From an uncultured Poribacteria bacterium (GTDB taxonomy: Bacteria; Poribacteria; WGA-4E; WGA-3G): 64,000 nucleotides of DNA. The notes under the pieces were generated by a model that ran no database searches, was not told the DNA's origin, and saw nothing but the letters and a program-made list of their open reading frames with translations. Made by a program: the position numbers and the translations under genes. This document shows, piece by piece, positions 45,355 to 55,404 of the stretch (the stretch's first letter is position 1; every line of letters begins with the position of its first letter). The stretch lies in the NCBI GenBank assembly GCA_951828385.1, contig OX639973.1, forward strand, positions 992,001 through 1,056,000, given 5' to 3'.

Positions 45355-47298
45355 ATGGCTAACAATATTTTTCCACCGGTGGAGACTGCTTATCCGATCG
45401 GTGATGCACACGTTGACAGTTTAGAAGCATATCAAACACAATATGCCGAATCAATTCAAGACCCAGAAGCATTCTGGGCAACGGTTGCGGAACGGTTGAC
45501 ATGGTATCAAAAATGGGATACAGTTCGCGATTACGACTTTGTTAACGGCGATATTAAATGGTTTGAAGGTGGTACACTGAACGCTTGCTATAACTGTCTC
45601 GACCGGCATGTAGAGGCAGGACACGGTGATGCAACCGCGATTATTTGGGAGGGAAATAGTCCATCCGAAGATAAGACGTTCAGTTACAGTGAACTCCTTG
45701 CCGAGGTCAAAAAGTTTGCTAATGTCCTGAAAGCAGAAGGCGTTGAAAAAGGCGACCGCGTCTGTATCTATCTACAGATGGTGCCAGAGTTGGCGATTGC
45801 GATGTTGGCGTGTGCGCGGATTGGTGCTGTCCACTCCATCGTTTTCGGTGCTTTCTCAGCGGAATCCCTCCGAGATAGGATTAATGACTCGGCGTGTAAG
45901 ATGCTCATCACACAAGACACGGCACTGCGGGGTCCGCGCAGCGATATACCGATGAAAGCGAATGCTGATGCAGCTGTGGCAGAATGCCCATCTATTGAAA
46001 AAGTTGTCGTCGTGGCGCGTACAGGTGACACAGTCAATTTCGATGCATCGCGCGATATCTGGTGGCATGAAGCGATGGCAGATGCCGACGCTGAATGTGA
46101 ACCGGAAGTTATGAATGCCGAAGATCCGCTTTTTATTTTGTACACCTCTGGCTCAACAGGAAAACCGAAGGGCGTTTTGCATACCACAGGCGGTTACCTT
46201 GTCTATACGTCCTATACACACCAACAGGTCTTTGACTACCATGAAGGTGATGTCTACTGGTGCACCGCCGATATAGGCTGGATTACGGGGCATTCTTACA
46301 TTATCTACGGTCCGCTCGCGAATCGTGCGATTAGCATTATGTTTGAAGGCGTGCCGAACTATCCCGACTTCGGACGCTTTTGGCAAGTCGTTGAAAAGCA
46401 TCAGATTAATATTTTCTATACCGCGCCGACAGCACTGCGGGCGTTGATGAAGGAAGGCGATACATGGGTCGAAAAATACGACAGGTCCACACTCAGGTTC
46501 CTCGGCACGGTGGGTGAACCGATCAAAGAACCGGAATGGCTGTGGTATTACAACATTGTCGGCGAGAAACGGTGCCCGATTGTGGATACATGGTGGCAGA
46601 CTGAAACCGGTGGTATTTTGATGACCCCGCTGCCTGCTGCGACACCGCTGAAACCGGGTTCTGCGACGTTTCCATTCTTTGGCATTGAGCCGGTGATATT
46701 AGATGAGGCAGGCAACGAGGTGGAAGGTAACCCTGCAACGGGTTATCTCTGTATTAAAACGGCGTGGCCCGGCATCATGCGAACAGTTTACGGGGATCAT
46801 GAACGGTTTTTAGACACCTATTTTCGCCGATTCCCCGGCTATTATATGACAGGCGATGGGGTGCTGCGCGATGAAGATGGCTACTACTGGATTACCGGGC
46901 GCGTGGACGATGTCCTGAATGTCTCAGGTCACCGATTGGGTACAGCGGAGGTTGAAGGCGCAATCGGTCAACATGCGTCCGTCGCGGAAGCAGCAGTCGT
47001 CGGTTATCCACACGACATCAAGGGACAAGGCATTTACGCGTATGTTACGCTCATGACGGGTGAATCGGCATCTGATGCGGTAGAAACGGGTATTAAACAA
47101 GCGGTCCGACAACATATTGGACCGATTGCCACGCCGGACAAGATTCAGTTTACGCCTGCGCTGCCGAAGACAAGATCAGGCAAGATTATGCGGCGCATTC
47201 TCCGCAAGATCGCGGAAGGCGACATCTCCGACCTCGGTGATACTTCAACCCTTGCGGATCCAACGGTTGTTGATGCATTGGTTGAAGGGCGACAGTAG
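45355..47298 (+). CDS. acs: Acetyl-CoA synthetase (AMP-forming)
   Basis: A 647-residue Acs that activates acetate to acetyl-CoA through acetyl-AMP. The N-terminal ACAS_N segment ([20 protein letters not shown]) is followed by the P-loop [38 protein letters not shown] and the hinge [20 protein letters not shown]. The C-terminal [16 protein letters not shown] contains the lysine commonly acetylated to switch the enzyme off. Full length. The nearest ribosome site GAGGAG is about 11 bases upstream of the ATG. Confidence 0.97.
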   Translation: MANNIFPPVETAYPIGDAHVDSLEAYQTQYAESIQDPEAFWATVAERLTWYQKWDTVRDYDFVNGDIKWFEGGTLNACYNCLDRHVEAGHGDATAIIWEGNSPSEDKTFSYSELLAEVKKFANVLKAEGVEKGDRVCIYLQMVPELAIAMLACARIGAVHSIVFGAFSAESLRDRINDSACKMLITQDTALRGPRSDIPMKANADAAVAECPSIEKVVVVARTGDTVNFDASRDIWWHEAMADADAECEPEVMNAEDPLFILYTSGSTGKPKGVLHTTGGYLVYTSYTHQQVFDYHEGDVYWCTADIGWITGHSYIIYGPLANRAISIMFEGVPNYPDFGRFWQVVEKHQINIFYTAPTALRALMKEGDTWVEKYDRSTLRFLGTVGEPIKEPEWLWYYNIVGEKRCPIVDTWWQTETGGILMTPLPAATPLKPGSATFPFFGIEPVILDEAGNEVEGNPATGYLCIKTAWPGIMRTVYGDHERFLDTYFRRFPGYYMTGDGVLRDEDGYYWITGRVDDVLNVSGHRLGTAEVEGAIGQHASVAEAAVVGYPHDIKGQGIYAYVTLMTGESASDAVETGIKQAVRQHIGPIATPDKIQFTPALPKTRSGKIMRRILRKIAEGDISDLGDTSTLADPTVVDALVEGRQ

Positions 47299-47381
47299 AA
47301 TAGTTTCAGTTCCCTGAAGCAGTTCGATTCCTAGTCAAGTAATTCATTGTGCATTAAATTTGCAAGAAGTAGGGGTACACA

Positions 47382-47876
47382 TTGGCATCAGCACAGAAGA
47401 TTGTAAATGAACTGAAAAAACAGGGAATCACGCACGCCGTAGGTGTTCCAGACAATGGCAGTGCGCGAATTTATGAACTTTTGCGGGCAGACCCCGGCAT
47501 TGAGGTTATTACGGTAACCCGCGAAGGTGAGGCATTCGCTGTCGCATCTGGATTGTATGTGGGCGGTAAAAAACCGGTGATAATCATTCAAAATACAGGT
47601 TTGCTGGAATCCGGCGATGCGATCCGGGGCACGGTGGTCAACATGCGGGTGCCGGTAGTCATATTTATTGGGTATCGTGGATTTCACAATCGGGATGTAG
47701 ATGGCCAATGGATTGATTCTGTAGCGAGTTTTCTGGAACCGACGCTGAAGGCATGGCATCTGCCTTACGAGATGTTAGAAACAGACGATGAGATTTCATG
47801 TATTAGTAAGGCATTTGAAACAACAGAAGCGACCTCATTGCCAGCAGCGATTTTACTGATTGGACACGCAACTTAA
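47382..47876 (+). CDS. Thiamine-diphosphate PYR-domain protein, sulfopyruvate/phosphonopyruvate decarboxylase alpha-like
   Basis: A 164-residue protein holding only the N-terminal TPP-binding (PYR) half of a decarboxylase. GITHAVGVPDNGSARIYELL, TVTREGEAFAVASGLYVGGK (with the TPP-activating Glu) and IIIQNTGLLESGDAIRG fit the alpha subunit of sulfopyruvate or phosphonopyruvate decarboxylase. The beta (PP-domain) subunit normally lies next to it; here the next gene is the sigma factor. The start is a TTG behind AGGGG. Confidence 0.75.
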   Translation: MASAQKIVNELKKQGITHAVGVPDNGSARIYELLRADPGIEVITVTREGEAFAVASGLYVGGKKPVIIIQNTGLLESGDAIRGTVVNMRVPVVIFIGYRGFHNRDVDGQWIDSVASFLEPTLKAWHLPYEMLETDDEISCISKAFETTEATSLPAAILLIGHAT

Positions 47877-48044
47877 TAGACTATTGCTTTATCAGGTTTG
47901 AACTTAATGTAGTCAATGCGCGTTCATTCTTGAGAAAAATAACGGTTTAACTACATTTTATGTTGTTTTTTCGGCAAAATTGTGTTAGAATGTCTTGTTA
48001 TCTCGGTTTGTCAGGGAAATTTTACTTTTTTTTAAACATTTTAC

Positions 48045-48074
48045 TTGACAAAACGTTTTAACATAATGTATCAT
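48045..48074 (+). promoter_or_regulatory. Promoter of the sigma-factor gene
   Basis: -35 TTGACA and a -10-like TATCAT are 18 bp apart, about 47 bases before the ATG. Confidence 0.55.
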
Positions 48075-48121
48075 TAATATCTGTATCATTTTATCAAACC
48101 TCATAAAAGGAGAGGAGAAAG

Positions 48122-49111
48122 ATGGAAGCCGAATTTCTCGGTGAAACGACAAGTATTGACAGTGTTGATCCTTACATGGATGCAGCATATCCAGCAGAGG
48201 AAACAGAACCTCCAGAGAGTTATAAAGGAAGCGATCAGAGTGCTTTAACGAGTTGGCTCCGAAGTGTAGCGGGTCACCGCCTGCTGACCCGTGAAGAAGA
48301 AGTTGAATTAGCGAAACGCATTGAAGCCGGTGAAATGGAGAATGGTGATATTGCGGATGCGGAGCGAGCCAGAGATCAACTTGTACAAGCCAACTTACGG
48401 CTCGTCATTTCAATCGCTGTGAAATACCAAGGACACAATGTTCCACTCGAAGATCTAATTCAAGAAGGAAATATCGGACTAATCAAAGCAGCGAGTAAAT
48501 TTGATTATAGGAAGGGTTTTAAATTCAGTACGTACGCGATCTGGTGGATTAAACAAGCGATTATGCGTACGCTTGATAATTTCTCTCGCTCCATCCGACT
48601 CCCTTCTTATGTCGTTGCGAAAATGAATAAGTTTGACGCTGTCTACGCGGCACTATGCCAAGAGCTGCAACGTGAACCTCGACGCGACGAAATAGCGGAA
48701 GCTTTAGATCTGTCCTTGAGACAGGTTGAGGAAATTTTAACGTTTAACGCTGATGCGATTTCAATGGATTTACAACTTAGCGATGAACGCTCCGCTGCGA
48801 CCTTAGGTGATTTAATCGAGGATCCCACGACCAGTGGTGAAGAAGGTCCTATCGCAGAAATGATTAACGAAGATCTGATCGCCCAATTTCTTAAAAGGCT
48901 ACCGGAGCGAGAACAGAAAGTACTCAAAATGCGTTTTGGACTCGAAGATGGCGAACGTAAGACGCTCCGCGAAATTGGCGTTGCCCTGGAAGTCACGCGG
49001 GAGCGGGTTCGACAACTGGAGATTGAGGCAATTAAACGACTGCGCGTGTTGTATGACGAAATGGGAGAATTTCAGTCAGATCAAGCTTGGGCAGGAAAAA
49101 CTGCTGCATAA
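48122..49111 (+). CDS. RNA polymerase sigma factor, RpoD/SigA type
   Basis: A 329-residue primary-type sigma factor. After a short acidic start come region 1.2/2.1 (DQLVQANLRLVISIAVKYQG), 2.3-2.4 (FKFSTYAIWWIKQAIMRTLD), region 3 (QELQREPRRDEIAEALDLSL) and 4.2 (TLREIGVALEVTRERVRQLE). Region 1.1 of proteobacterial RpoD is missing, as in compact SigA/RpoS-like proteins. It recruits polymerase to TTGACA/TATAAT promoters such as those seen in this window. Ribosome site GGAGAGGAG precedes the ATG. It may be the primary or a principal alternative sigma. Confidence 0.93.
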   Translation: MEAEFLGETTSIDSVDPYMDAAYPAEETEPPESYKGSDQSALTSWLRSVAGHRLLTREEEVELAKRIEAGEMENGDIADAERARDQLVQANLRLVISIAVKYQGHNVPLEDLIQEGNIGLIKAASKFDYRKGFKFSTYAIWWIKQAIMRTLDNFSRSIRLPSYVVAKMNKFDAVYAALCQELQREPRRDEIAEALDLSLRQVEEILTFNADAISMDLQLSDERSAATLGDLIEDPTTSGEEGPIAEMINEDLIAQFLKRLPEREQKVLKMRFGLEDGERKTLREIGVALEVTRERVRQLEIEAIKRLRVLYDEMGEFQSDQAWAGKTAA

Positions 49112-49132
49112 CACGACTCACGGAAGGCACCT

Positions 49133-49747
49133 ATGAAGAATTTCTTGAAGAAGTTCACGGGAAATGAAACCCCTTTGCTTAAGGTGACAGAAACCGCACA
49201 AGAGAAGATTCACGCAGTGATAGAAGCTGAAGAAGTTGAAGTTGAAGGTTTACGTATTAGCATCCAAGGCAAAACTGCTACGGCATTCCAATACAGCCTC
49301 GGTTTAGCAACTGAAGCCCAAGCAAATGACATTGTTGTTGAATGTGGGAATTTTAATGTACTCGTCGATGCCGAAAGCGCGCCGGATCTTCAAGGTGCTG
49401 TGATCGACTATGTCGACGACCTGAATTCAAGTGGGTTCAACATCGAAAACCCGAACACGCCGGCTTGGGATAACCCGAAAGCACAACAGATTCAGGAACT
49501 CATCGATGAACGGATTAACCCCGCTGTCGCTGCACACGGTGGACAAATAGAACTGCTGAATGTTGAAGAGGATTCTATCTATATCCACATGGGTGGGGGG
49601 TGCCAAGGATGTGGCATGGCGAATGTCACGCTCAAACACGGCATTGAAGCGATGATTCAGGAAGTCTTTCCTGAAATTAAGCACGTGATTGATACAACCG
49701 ATCACGCTTCTGGGGATAATCCGTATTATGCCCCAAGCAAGGGATAA
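49133..49747 (+). CDS. nfuA: NfuA-type iron-sulfur cluster carrier
   Basis: A 204-residue protein with an A-type (HesB/IscA-like) N-terminal domain that lacks the usual cysteines (RISIQGKTATAFQYSLGLAT), and a C-terminal NifU domain with GGGCQGCGMANVTLKHGIE, whose CxxC holds a 4Fe-4S cluster for delivery to apoproteins. The layout matches NfuA. It lies 21 bases after the sigma-factor gene, probably cotranscribed, and is followed by a clear terminator. Confidence 0.92.
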   Translation: MKNFLKKFTGNETPLLKVTETAQEKIHAVIEAEEVEVEGLRISIQGKTATAFQYSLGLATEAQANDIVVECGNFNVLVDAESAPDLQGAVIDYVDDLNSSGFNIENPNTPAWDNPKAQQIQELIDERINPAVAAHGGQIELLNVEEDSIYIHMGGGCQGCGMANVTLKHGIEAMIQEVFPEIKHVIDTTDHASGDNPYYAPSKG

Positions 49748-49762
49748 GAATAAATGACACGA

Positions 49763-49791
49763 ACGGGCGGCTGACAACATCCGCTCGTTTT
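49763..49791 (+). terminator. Rho-independent terminator after nfuA
   Basis: CGGGCGG and CCGCTCG pair over 7 bp (one G-T) around a 10-base loop and are followed by TTTTTG and more T. It ends the sigma-nfuA transcript just before the convergent GHMP gene. Confidence 0.75.
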
Positions 49792-49796
49792 TGTTT

Positions 49797-50765
49797 TTAA
49801 CCTGACACAACGCTTGCTCCAAGGTTGTTCGCCTGTGTGATAAAACAGGTGCCACCATCCGGTAGCGTTTTCAGAAATGTGTCGGTTTCTTGTTTTAGCC
49901 TCTCAATATCTTCTGCTATCACGCAAATCGCTGGTCCCCAACTACTAACACCTGCCCCGAATGCATCAGTGTCCCGCAAGTAGTCAAGCGTCAATTGCAG
50001 CTCAGCACCTTGTGCCTCAATTTCTACGCGCTTCCACCCAAACGTCTGAATATTGTTTAAGGCTTTGCCAAAGTTGGACATATCATTTTCAATGAGGGCA
50101 GGAAGTACCTGGAGCAGTAAGATGTGTGAGAGTTTCTGCGCAACCTCCTCCGGTTGCGGACACAGCGTACGAAATAGTTCTACCTCTGTATCGCCGTAAA
50201 TTCTCGAACAATTCGGCATTACAATCAACAGTGGCAATTCTGGAAATGGATAACGGAATAAAATCGGTGGTGGTTGAATATCCGCAACAGCAGAGGAGGG
50301 AAGGAACGAAGCTTTTTCTTCAGGAAAACGGTGCCCACCATCAACGATGAACCCGCCAGTATCAAACGCTGCAACGCCAATCCCTGAAGTCCCCCCGCGC
50401 CCGACAGCTTGGGCGAGTTCTTGGACCCCGAGTCCGAGTTGATACAACACATTGACAGCCTGGGCAATGCCGAGTGCGAGTTGGGTTCCAGACCCGAATC
50501 CACAATGCATTGGGATTTCAGATTCAAACGTTAGCTTAATACCGGGAAACGGATAGGCTTTTTGAAATCGTTGGAGCACAGCAACAGCGCGGTCACGGTA
50601 CACAGAAGTCGCAATATCAATACGTGTTGCCCGCTCAGCGATGATTTGGAAATTAGGTTCAGCAATCGCAAGCCCGAATCCACCATCAACCCGCCCCAAT
50701 GCCCCATTTAAGTCAAGCAGGGAAAAGTGTAAGCGGGACGGAGTCGTAATTTTGACGTGGTGCAT
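49797..50765 (-). CDS. Beta-ribofuranosylaminobenzene 5'-phosphate synthase-like GHMP-superfamily protein
   Basis: A 322-residue protein. TPSRLHFSLLDLNGALGRVD, GGFGLAIAEPN and IPMHCGFGSGTQLALGIAQA with GRGGTSGIGVAAFDTGGFIV closely follow beta-RFAP synthase, which joins PRPP and 4-hydroxybenzoate (or p-aminobenzoate) in tetrahydromethanopterin synthesis. The GHMP-type glycine-rich loop is clear. In bacteria this enzyme marks C1 carriers of methylotrophs and some other phyla. No other methanopterin gene is in the window. It starts at ATG and is convergent with nfuA. Confidence 0.8.
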   Translation of the reverse strand: MHHVKITTPSRLHFSLLDLNGALGRVDGGFGLAIAEPNFQIIAERATRIDIATSVYRDRAVAVLQRFQKAYPFPGIKLTFESEIPMHCGFGSGTQLALGIAQAVNVLYQLGLGVQELAQAVGRGGTSGIGVAAFDTGGFIVDGGHRFPEEKASFLPSSAVADIQPPPILFRYPFPELPLLIVMPNCSRIYGDTEVELFRTLCPQPEEVAQKLSHILLLQVLPALIENDMSNFGKALNNIQTFGWKRVEIEAQGAELQLTLDYLRDTDAFGAGVSSWGPAICVIAEDIERLKQETDTFLKTLPDGGTCFITQANNLGASVVSG

Positions 50766-50835
50766 AGTTGTGTCGGACGGAGTTCGTCTGCGGTTACCTT
50801 CATTAATAAACGTTTGTCAGGTATATCTGCACTGA

Positions 50836-51540
50836 TCAGTCAGCCGCAGTTTCCTCATATCCATTCCGTCTGACATCTTGTTCAATTAAACCGTCTCGGA
50901 TGTGGAGTACCCGTTTTGCATGCTCAGCGACTTCCGCTTCGTGTGTCACCATGATGATGGTATTGCCTTCATCGTTCAACCTATTGAAGATCGCCATAAT
51001 TTCTGTCCCGGAACGCGTGTCCAAGTTTCCCGTCGGTTCATCGGCAAAAATCATTGAGGGTTTGTTGACTAAAGCCCGAGCGATTGCAACCCGTTGAATT
51101 TGCCCACCAGATAACTCGGTTGACTTGTGATCAACGCGATCCGCTAAGCCGACAGCTTCCAAGGACTCAAATGCGCGTCGTTTCCGCTCTTTTCTCCCCA
51201 AACCCGAGTAGATAAGCGGTAATTCAACATTGTTGAGCGCGCTCGTCCGCGGCAGCAGGTTAAAGGATTGAAAAACAAAACCGATCTTCTTATTGCGAAT
51301 GTCTGCGAGGCGATTATCGGAAAGCTTGCCGACTTCTTCGCCTTCAAGGAAGTAATCCCCCGATGTTGGCGTTGCGAGACACCCTAAGATATCCATCATG
51401 GTTGATTTACCGGAACCGGACGGTCCCATAATAGCGAGGAACTCACCTTGTGTTATGGTGAAACTCACACCTCGCAGCGCGTGTACCTGTACATCTCCCA
51501 TTTGGTAGACTTTTGTCAAATCTCGTACATCTATTAGCAT
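50836..51540 (-). CDS. ABC transporter ATP-binding protein, MacB/LolD type
   Basis: A 234-residue ATPase. Walker A is GPSGSGKST, the Q-loop region [20 protein letters not shown], the signature [15 protein letters not shown], Walker [15 protein letters not shown]. This is the MacB/LolD/FtsE subgroup. It is a stand-alone domain, without the fused permease of MacB. It follows the membrane fusion protein and TolC-type genes on the same strand after 102 bases, forming an export operon whose permease is not here. Confidence 0.93.
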   Translation of the reverse strand: MLIDVRDLTKVYQMGDVQVHALRGVSFTITQGEFLAIMGPSGSGKSTMMDILGCLATPTSGDYFLEGEEVGKLSDNRLADIRNKKIGFVFQSFNLLPRTSALNNVELPLIYSGLGRKERKRRAFESLEAVGLADRVDHKSTELSGGQIQRVAIARALVNKPSMIFADEPTGNLDTRSGTEIMAIFNRLNDEGNTIIMVTHEAEVAEHAKRVLHIRDGLIEQDVRRNGYEETAAD

Positions 51541-51642
51541 GATATTGCTCCTTAGTATAGAGTAAAAAAAATAAAAATATAGTATAGATTTGAAAAAATA
51601 AAAACAGAACTTAGCAAACTTGGGCTAACAATACGGCATCTG

Positions 51643-53604
51643 TTACTCATCGTCGCCTTCGTCCTCCATTTGTCCCTTTGTTAATTCCTGCATAGAAGGC
51701 ACAAAAACGCGATCGCCTTCCTTCAAACCGCCCGTGATTTGAAAGTGTGTGTTGTTGCGCTGTCCGATTGTAATGTGGGTTTTAACGCCTTTTTCCGCTT
51801 TGCCTTTACTGGGTTTACCAGTATCTAACTTGACAAAGTACTGTCGTTCGCTACTCACTTCGGCTTCTATATCGGGAAGGACGTTTTGGTCGGCGATAAC
51901 AATCCCGATCTTTGTCGGGCCCTTGCGCAAGCCTTTCTGCTGCCCTTCAAGTAAAATTTCGAGGTTGCCTCGCGCTTTTTCGCTGTCGATTTTACCGACC
52001 TTTCCAGCGAATTCTCTTCCGATAAGATTCCGAATTTTGAGGGCTTGACCTTCCTGAAATTGCCCGAGAGCTGCAGCGTCTACGTTCGCTTTAACAGTGA
52101 AAACCTCCGGACTGAGCACAGCGGGAATCGGTAGTTGTAGGATATCCGATTCTTGAAACACAATGATATCGACATCTGCAGACATACCGGGCCGCAATTC
52201 AGGCGGCGAACCGATAACTTCTACATCTACCTCAAAAGTAATGACAGAGCTCTGATTTTGCGGACCGCGCTGCGTTGCACTCGGTGAAATCTCGCTCACC
52301 CTACCGGGAAAGACACGACCGGGATAACTATCAACGGTGATCTCGGAGCGTTGTCCTACCTCTATTTTTCCGATTTCGACCTGGTTGATTTGCGTCCTGA
52401 CAATCATTTGGTCAAGGTCAGCGATACGCATGATCGCCTCACCGCGTGAAAATGAGGAACGGCCGGACGTGATAATTTCACCTTCCTCTACAATGAGACG
52501 CGTAATCGTGCCAGCCATCGGCGCCGTGACCGTTGTCCAGTCGTGACGCTCTTGCTGAGATTTAAGTTGGCTTTCCGCTTGAAGGAGACTCGCTTTGGCA
52601 CTCACCTCTGAATGTATTGTTAACTCCTTTTCTTCTTCTATCGTCTCTTGTATCTGTTGGAGTCGGGTTTGTGAATCTTCAAGTTCCGCTTCGTACTGCT
52701 TCTGCTGTGCTTTTAAGGAGTCTTTAAGTGTATCAACGTTCTTTTTATTTAGCTCAAGCGTCGATTGTCGGTTTTCTATCGCTTTCTTGCGAGTGTTAAG
52801 GTTCTCATCTTGGGATTTTATGGTTTCCTTTTGTGATTCTACCTCTTTAAGCGCAGTATCGTACTGTGACTTAGCGACAATAAGTTGTCTCTGAGAGTCC
52901 TCTAACGCCTTTTTCGAGATGAGCTCCTTATCATAAAGTTTTTTGTTACGCTCATGCTCGGACTTTGTCGTCTCATACGAGATGTCAGCGGATTCAACGG
53001 CGGACTCTGCGCGTTCCAGGTTTAATTTCGCTTGTCCCAATGCGATTTCTGCCTGCTTCAAGGCGATATTATCTTGATCCAGTGAGTTCTTTGTCGTTGC
53101 GACTAAGGTCTCAGCCTCTGTGATCCGTTGCTGTGTGTTTGCAACGAAAGAATCTAAAGTCGCTTGTGCCTTTAAAACAGAATTTCGCGCTTGTGCGAGA
53201 CTACTCTCCTGCTGTTTCTCAGTAATCGTAATTCTGAGCCGTGCGCGCTCAAGTTCAGCCTTGCGTGCGTTATAGTTCGCCTCCGCCTGCTTCTTCTGCT
53301 CCAAAATCTGTTTTTCATCAATGCGAAGAAGGGGTTGCCCCATCTCAACTTTTTGCGCCTCATCAACGAGAATTTTAACGATCTCACCTTCCACGTTTGA
53401 GCGGACATCCACCTCTATAAAGGAACGTAAAGTGCCAGACTCACGTACGCGAACAAGGAATTCGCCGCGGCGGACGACTTCCTGCTTGGCTTCGCCCTCC
53501 TTCTCTTTTTGACCAAAGTTCATACGGGTAGCACCGATCGCGCCAACAGCAATAACGACCCCAGCAACTATCCCGATGATAATCCACTTTTTGCGATTCT
53601 TCAT
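51643..53604 (-). CDS. MacA/HlyD-type membrane fusion protein with very long coiled coil
   Basis: A 653-residue periplasmic adaptor. After an inner-membrane anchor (KKWIIIGIVAGVVIAVGAIG) come a lipoyl/barrel-sandwich half (GEIVKILVDEAQKVEMGQPL), about 290 residues of coiled coil (ETIKSQDENLNTRKKAIENR) and the second half (TVTAPMAGTITRLIVEEGEI), then beta-barrel domains ending in KEGDRVFVPSMQEL. MacA is about 370 residues, so the hairpin is much longer than usual and could span a wide periplasm. It starts (MKNRKKW) two bases before the upstream tolC-like gene's stop region. Confidence 0.88.
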   Translation of the reverse strand: MKNRKKWIIIGIVAGVVIAVGAIGATRMNFGQKEKEGEAKQEVVRRGEFLVRVRESGTLRSFIEVDVRSNVEGEIVKILVDEAQKVEMGQPLLRIDEKQILEQKKQAEANYNARKAELERARLRITITEKQQESSLAQARNSVLKAQATLDSFVANTQQRITEAETLVATTKNSLDQDNIALKQAEIALGQAKLNLERAESAVESADISYETTKSEHERNKKLYDKELISKKALEDSQRQLIVAKSQYDTALKEVESQKETIKSQDENLNTRKKAIENRQSTLELNKKNVDTLKDSLKAQQKQYEAELEDSQTRLQQIQETIEEEKELTIHSEVSAKASLLQAESQLKSQQERHDWTTVTAPMAGTITRLIVEEGEIITSGRSSFSRGEAIMRIADLDQMIVRTQINQVEIGKIEVGQRSEITVDSYPGRVFPGRVSEISPSATQRGPQNQSSVITFEVDVEVIGSPPELRPGMSADVDIIVFQESDILQLPIPAVLSPEVFTVKANVDAAALGQFQEGQALKIRNLIGREFAGKVGKIDSEKARGNLEILLEGQQKGLRKGPTKIGIVIADQNVLPDIEAEVSSERQYFVKLDTGKPSKGKAEKGVKTHITIGQRNNTHFQITGGLKEGDRVFVPSMQELTKGQMEDEGDDE

Positions 53605-53605
53605 G

Positions 53606-55006
53606 CTACTGTAAAACCCCCATAGCATCCTGTAGACGGATCTGTGTAATTTTATAGTCGTAGAATGCATTCACCTCATTCGTCAAGGCTTGTGCGTAAC
53701 TCGTTTGGGCATCAAGCAATTCGAGCAAGATCGCTTTGCCGACATCAAATCGCCCTTGAATCACTTCCAAACTCAACTGGGCATTGTTAACCTGTTTCTT
53801 GGAGATATCAACGACGCTTTCACCGCGTTCAAGATTCAGATAGGCTTGCCGAACGGCGAGCGCAACGCTCCGCTCTAAGTCGCTTGCGTTTTCACGACTT
53901 TGCTCCAACTGCATGTTTAACTCTTTCACACGGTTCCCCAAGACCCCGCCATCAAAAAGGGTGAAATTCAGGGATACCCCTGCGCTCCAACTTCGGAAAT
54001 CCGAGAAATTCTCACGTTCACGGAGGTAATCATCAAGATTAACGTTGTAGTCCACATCTGCGTTCAGACGGGGCCACCGCTGTAATCTCGCCAAAGTGAG
54101 GCTCCATTCTTGAGATTTTATTTGTGACTGTCTCTCTTGAAACTCCGGACGATTGCTCAGGGCAATCTGTATAGCTTCTTCAATTGGCATCACTACCCGC
54201 TCAATCGTTCCGCGATCTTGGTACAACTGATAGGATTCATCGACAGAAACAGTAAGCAAAATGCCGGGGTCTAATCCGAGGAGGCGTGGCAGCGTTGCTT
54301 GGGCAATTTGGAGTGAGCTGCGATTGTTCAACAGTGATAATTCATCATTTGCTTCTCGGAGTTCGGCGGTCGCGACATCCGCGGGGATAAGGGTGCCCGC
54401 CTCTACGAAATCCCTTGTTCGCTGTGTGTTTTCCTGCGATCTCGCTAAAACTTGTTCACTGACTTTGACAAGTTCTTGCCTTTTAAGAACATCGTAGTAA
54501 GCGACTGTAATATCAAGAATTAAGTCCTGCTTAGTCCTTTCATTTCGGCTAAGAGTAGCGGTTAGGTTCTCTTTCGCTTGTGCGAAACTCCCCTCTCTTT
54601 GTCCGTTATCCCAAAGTGTGTATTGTCCGCGCAGCCCTAAATTGTAGTTTTCGGGTTCAAAGCCAAAGTCGAGGCGATCCGAAAAATCGTAGTTGCCGTT
54701 TGCAAAAATTTGTGGGAAATATCCGGAGCGCGCATTTTTGACCCGAAGTTCTTGCATCGCGAGATTCAGGCGCGCATTTCGCATACTCGTCGATCTTTCT
54801 AAACCTATCTGGATACATTGCTCGAGGGTTAAAGGTTGCGATAAGTCAACTTCAGCAACAGGTTCTTGTGCACCCACACAAAGAACTACTGCAAACTGAA
54901 GGATAAGAACGGTTTTCATAAGCACGTTTTGGAAACTCGCACGCAGGCTCCCTTGGAACGCTGCGAGTCTTGATAAAACAGATAATTTTAATTTCCCGTG
55001 AATCAT
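53606..55006 (-). CDS. TolC family outer-membrane efflux protein
   Basis: A 466-residue outer-membrane factor with two OEP repeats of long helices (SQPLTLEQCIQIGLERSTSM; LNLERGESVVDISKKQVNNA). It would form the exit duct for the adaptor and ATPase encoded downstream. AAGGAGAGG fixes the ATG at MIHGKLKLS; the signal segment then lies further in (VLMKTVLILQFAVVLCVGAQ), so an internal ATG giving MKTVLILQ is an alternative start. First gene of the export operon. Confidence 0.88.
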   Translation of the reverse strand: MIHGKLKLSVLSRLAAFQGSLRASFQNVLMKTVLILQFAVVLCVGAQEPVAEVDLSQPLTLEQCIQIGLERSTSMRNARLNLAMQELRVKNARSGYFPQIFANGNYDFSDRLDFGFEPENYNLGLRGQYTLWDNGQREGSFAQAKENLTATLSRNERTKQDLILDITVAYYDVLKRQELVKVSEQVLARSQENTQRTRDFVEAGTLIPADVATAELREANDELSLLNNRSSLQIAQATLPRLLGLDPGILLTVSVDESYQLYQDRGTIERVVMPIEEAIQIALSNRPEFQERQSQIKSQEWSLTLARLQRWPRLNADVDYNVNLDDYLRERENFSDFRSWSAGVSLNFTLFDGGVLGNRVKELNMQLEQSRENASDLERSVALAVRQAYLNLERGESVVDISKKQVNNAQLSLEVIQGRFDVGKAILLELLDAQTSYAQALTNEVNAFYDYKITQIRLQDAMGVLQ

Positions 55007-55330
55007 TAACCTCTCCTTGTCCATTCCGACGCTTATGGGCATGCTTTCCAAGCGTACGCCCGGCACCGGTTCAACACTTTCAGTCAGCCTTGGGAAGTTG
55101 TAAAGTTCACCAAAACCGTATTATTATATAGATTACAGCGTCAATGCGAGTCTCTTCAATTCGCTCTGGTGCCAGTCCTAACTTCTAAGCACTCCCAAAT
55201 GTGAGACAACGACTTTAATTTTCTAAAAGCAAGTTTTAATTTGCAAGCACCATCAAAAAGACTTTATCTATTTTGACGCAATGCTTCATTAAAAGTTTAG
55301 ACATTTTACGCCCCAAATTTGTTCTTTTTC

Positions 55331-55359
55331 TTGCAATTGCTTGGGATTTTTGCTAAACT
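55331..55359 (+). promoter_or_regulatory. Possible promoter of the caspase-fold/PEGA gene
   Basis: -35 TTGCAA and -10 TAAACT are 17 bp apart, about 45 bases before the ATG. The remaining divergent gap 55007-55404 shows no gene. Confidence 0.4.
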
Positions 55360-55404
55360 ACTCTGTTAAATAAAAACATTGAAGGATAATTCGCGGATAA
55401 AAAC

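Noticed and set aside
47300-47345. TTCGATTC-like stretch suggesting a tRNA T-arm after acs
   Set aside because: No acceptor, D-arm or anticodon stem can be formed around it.
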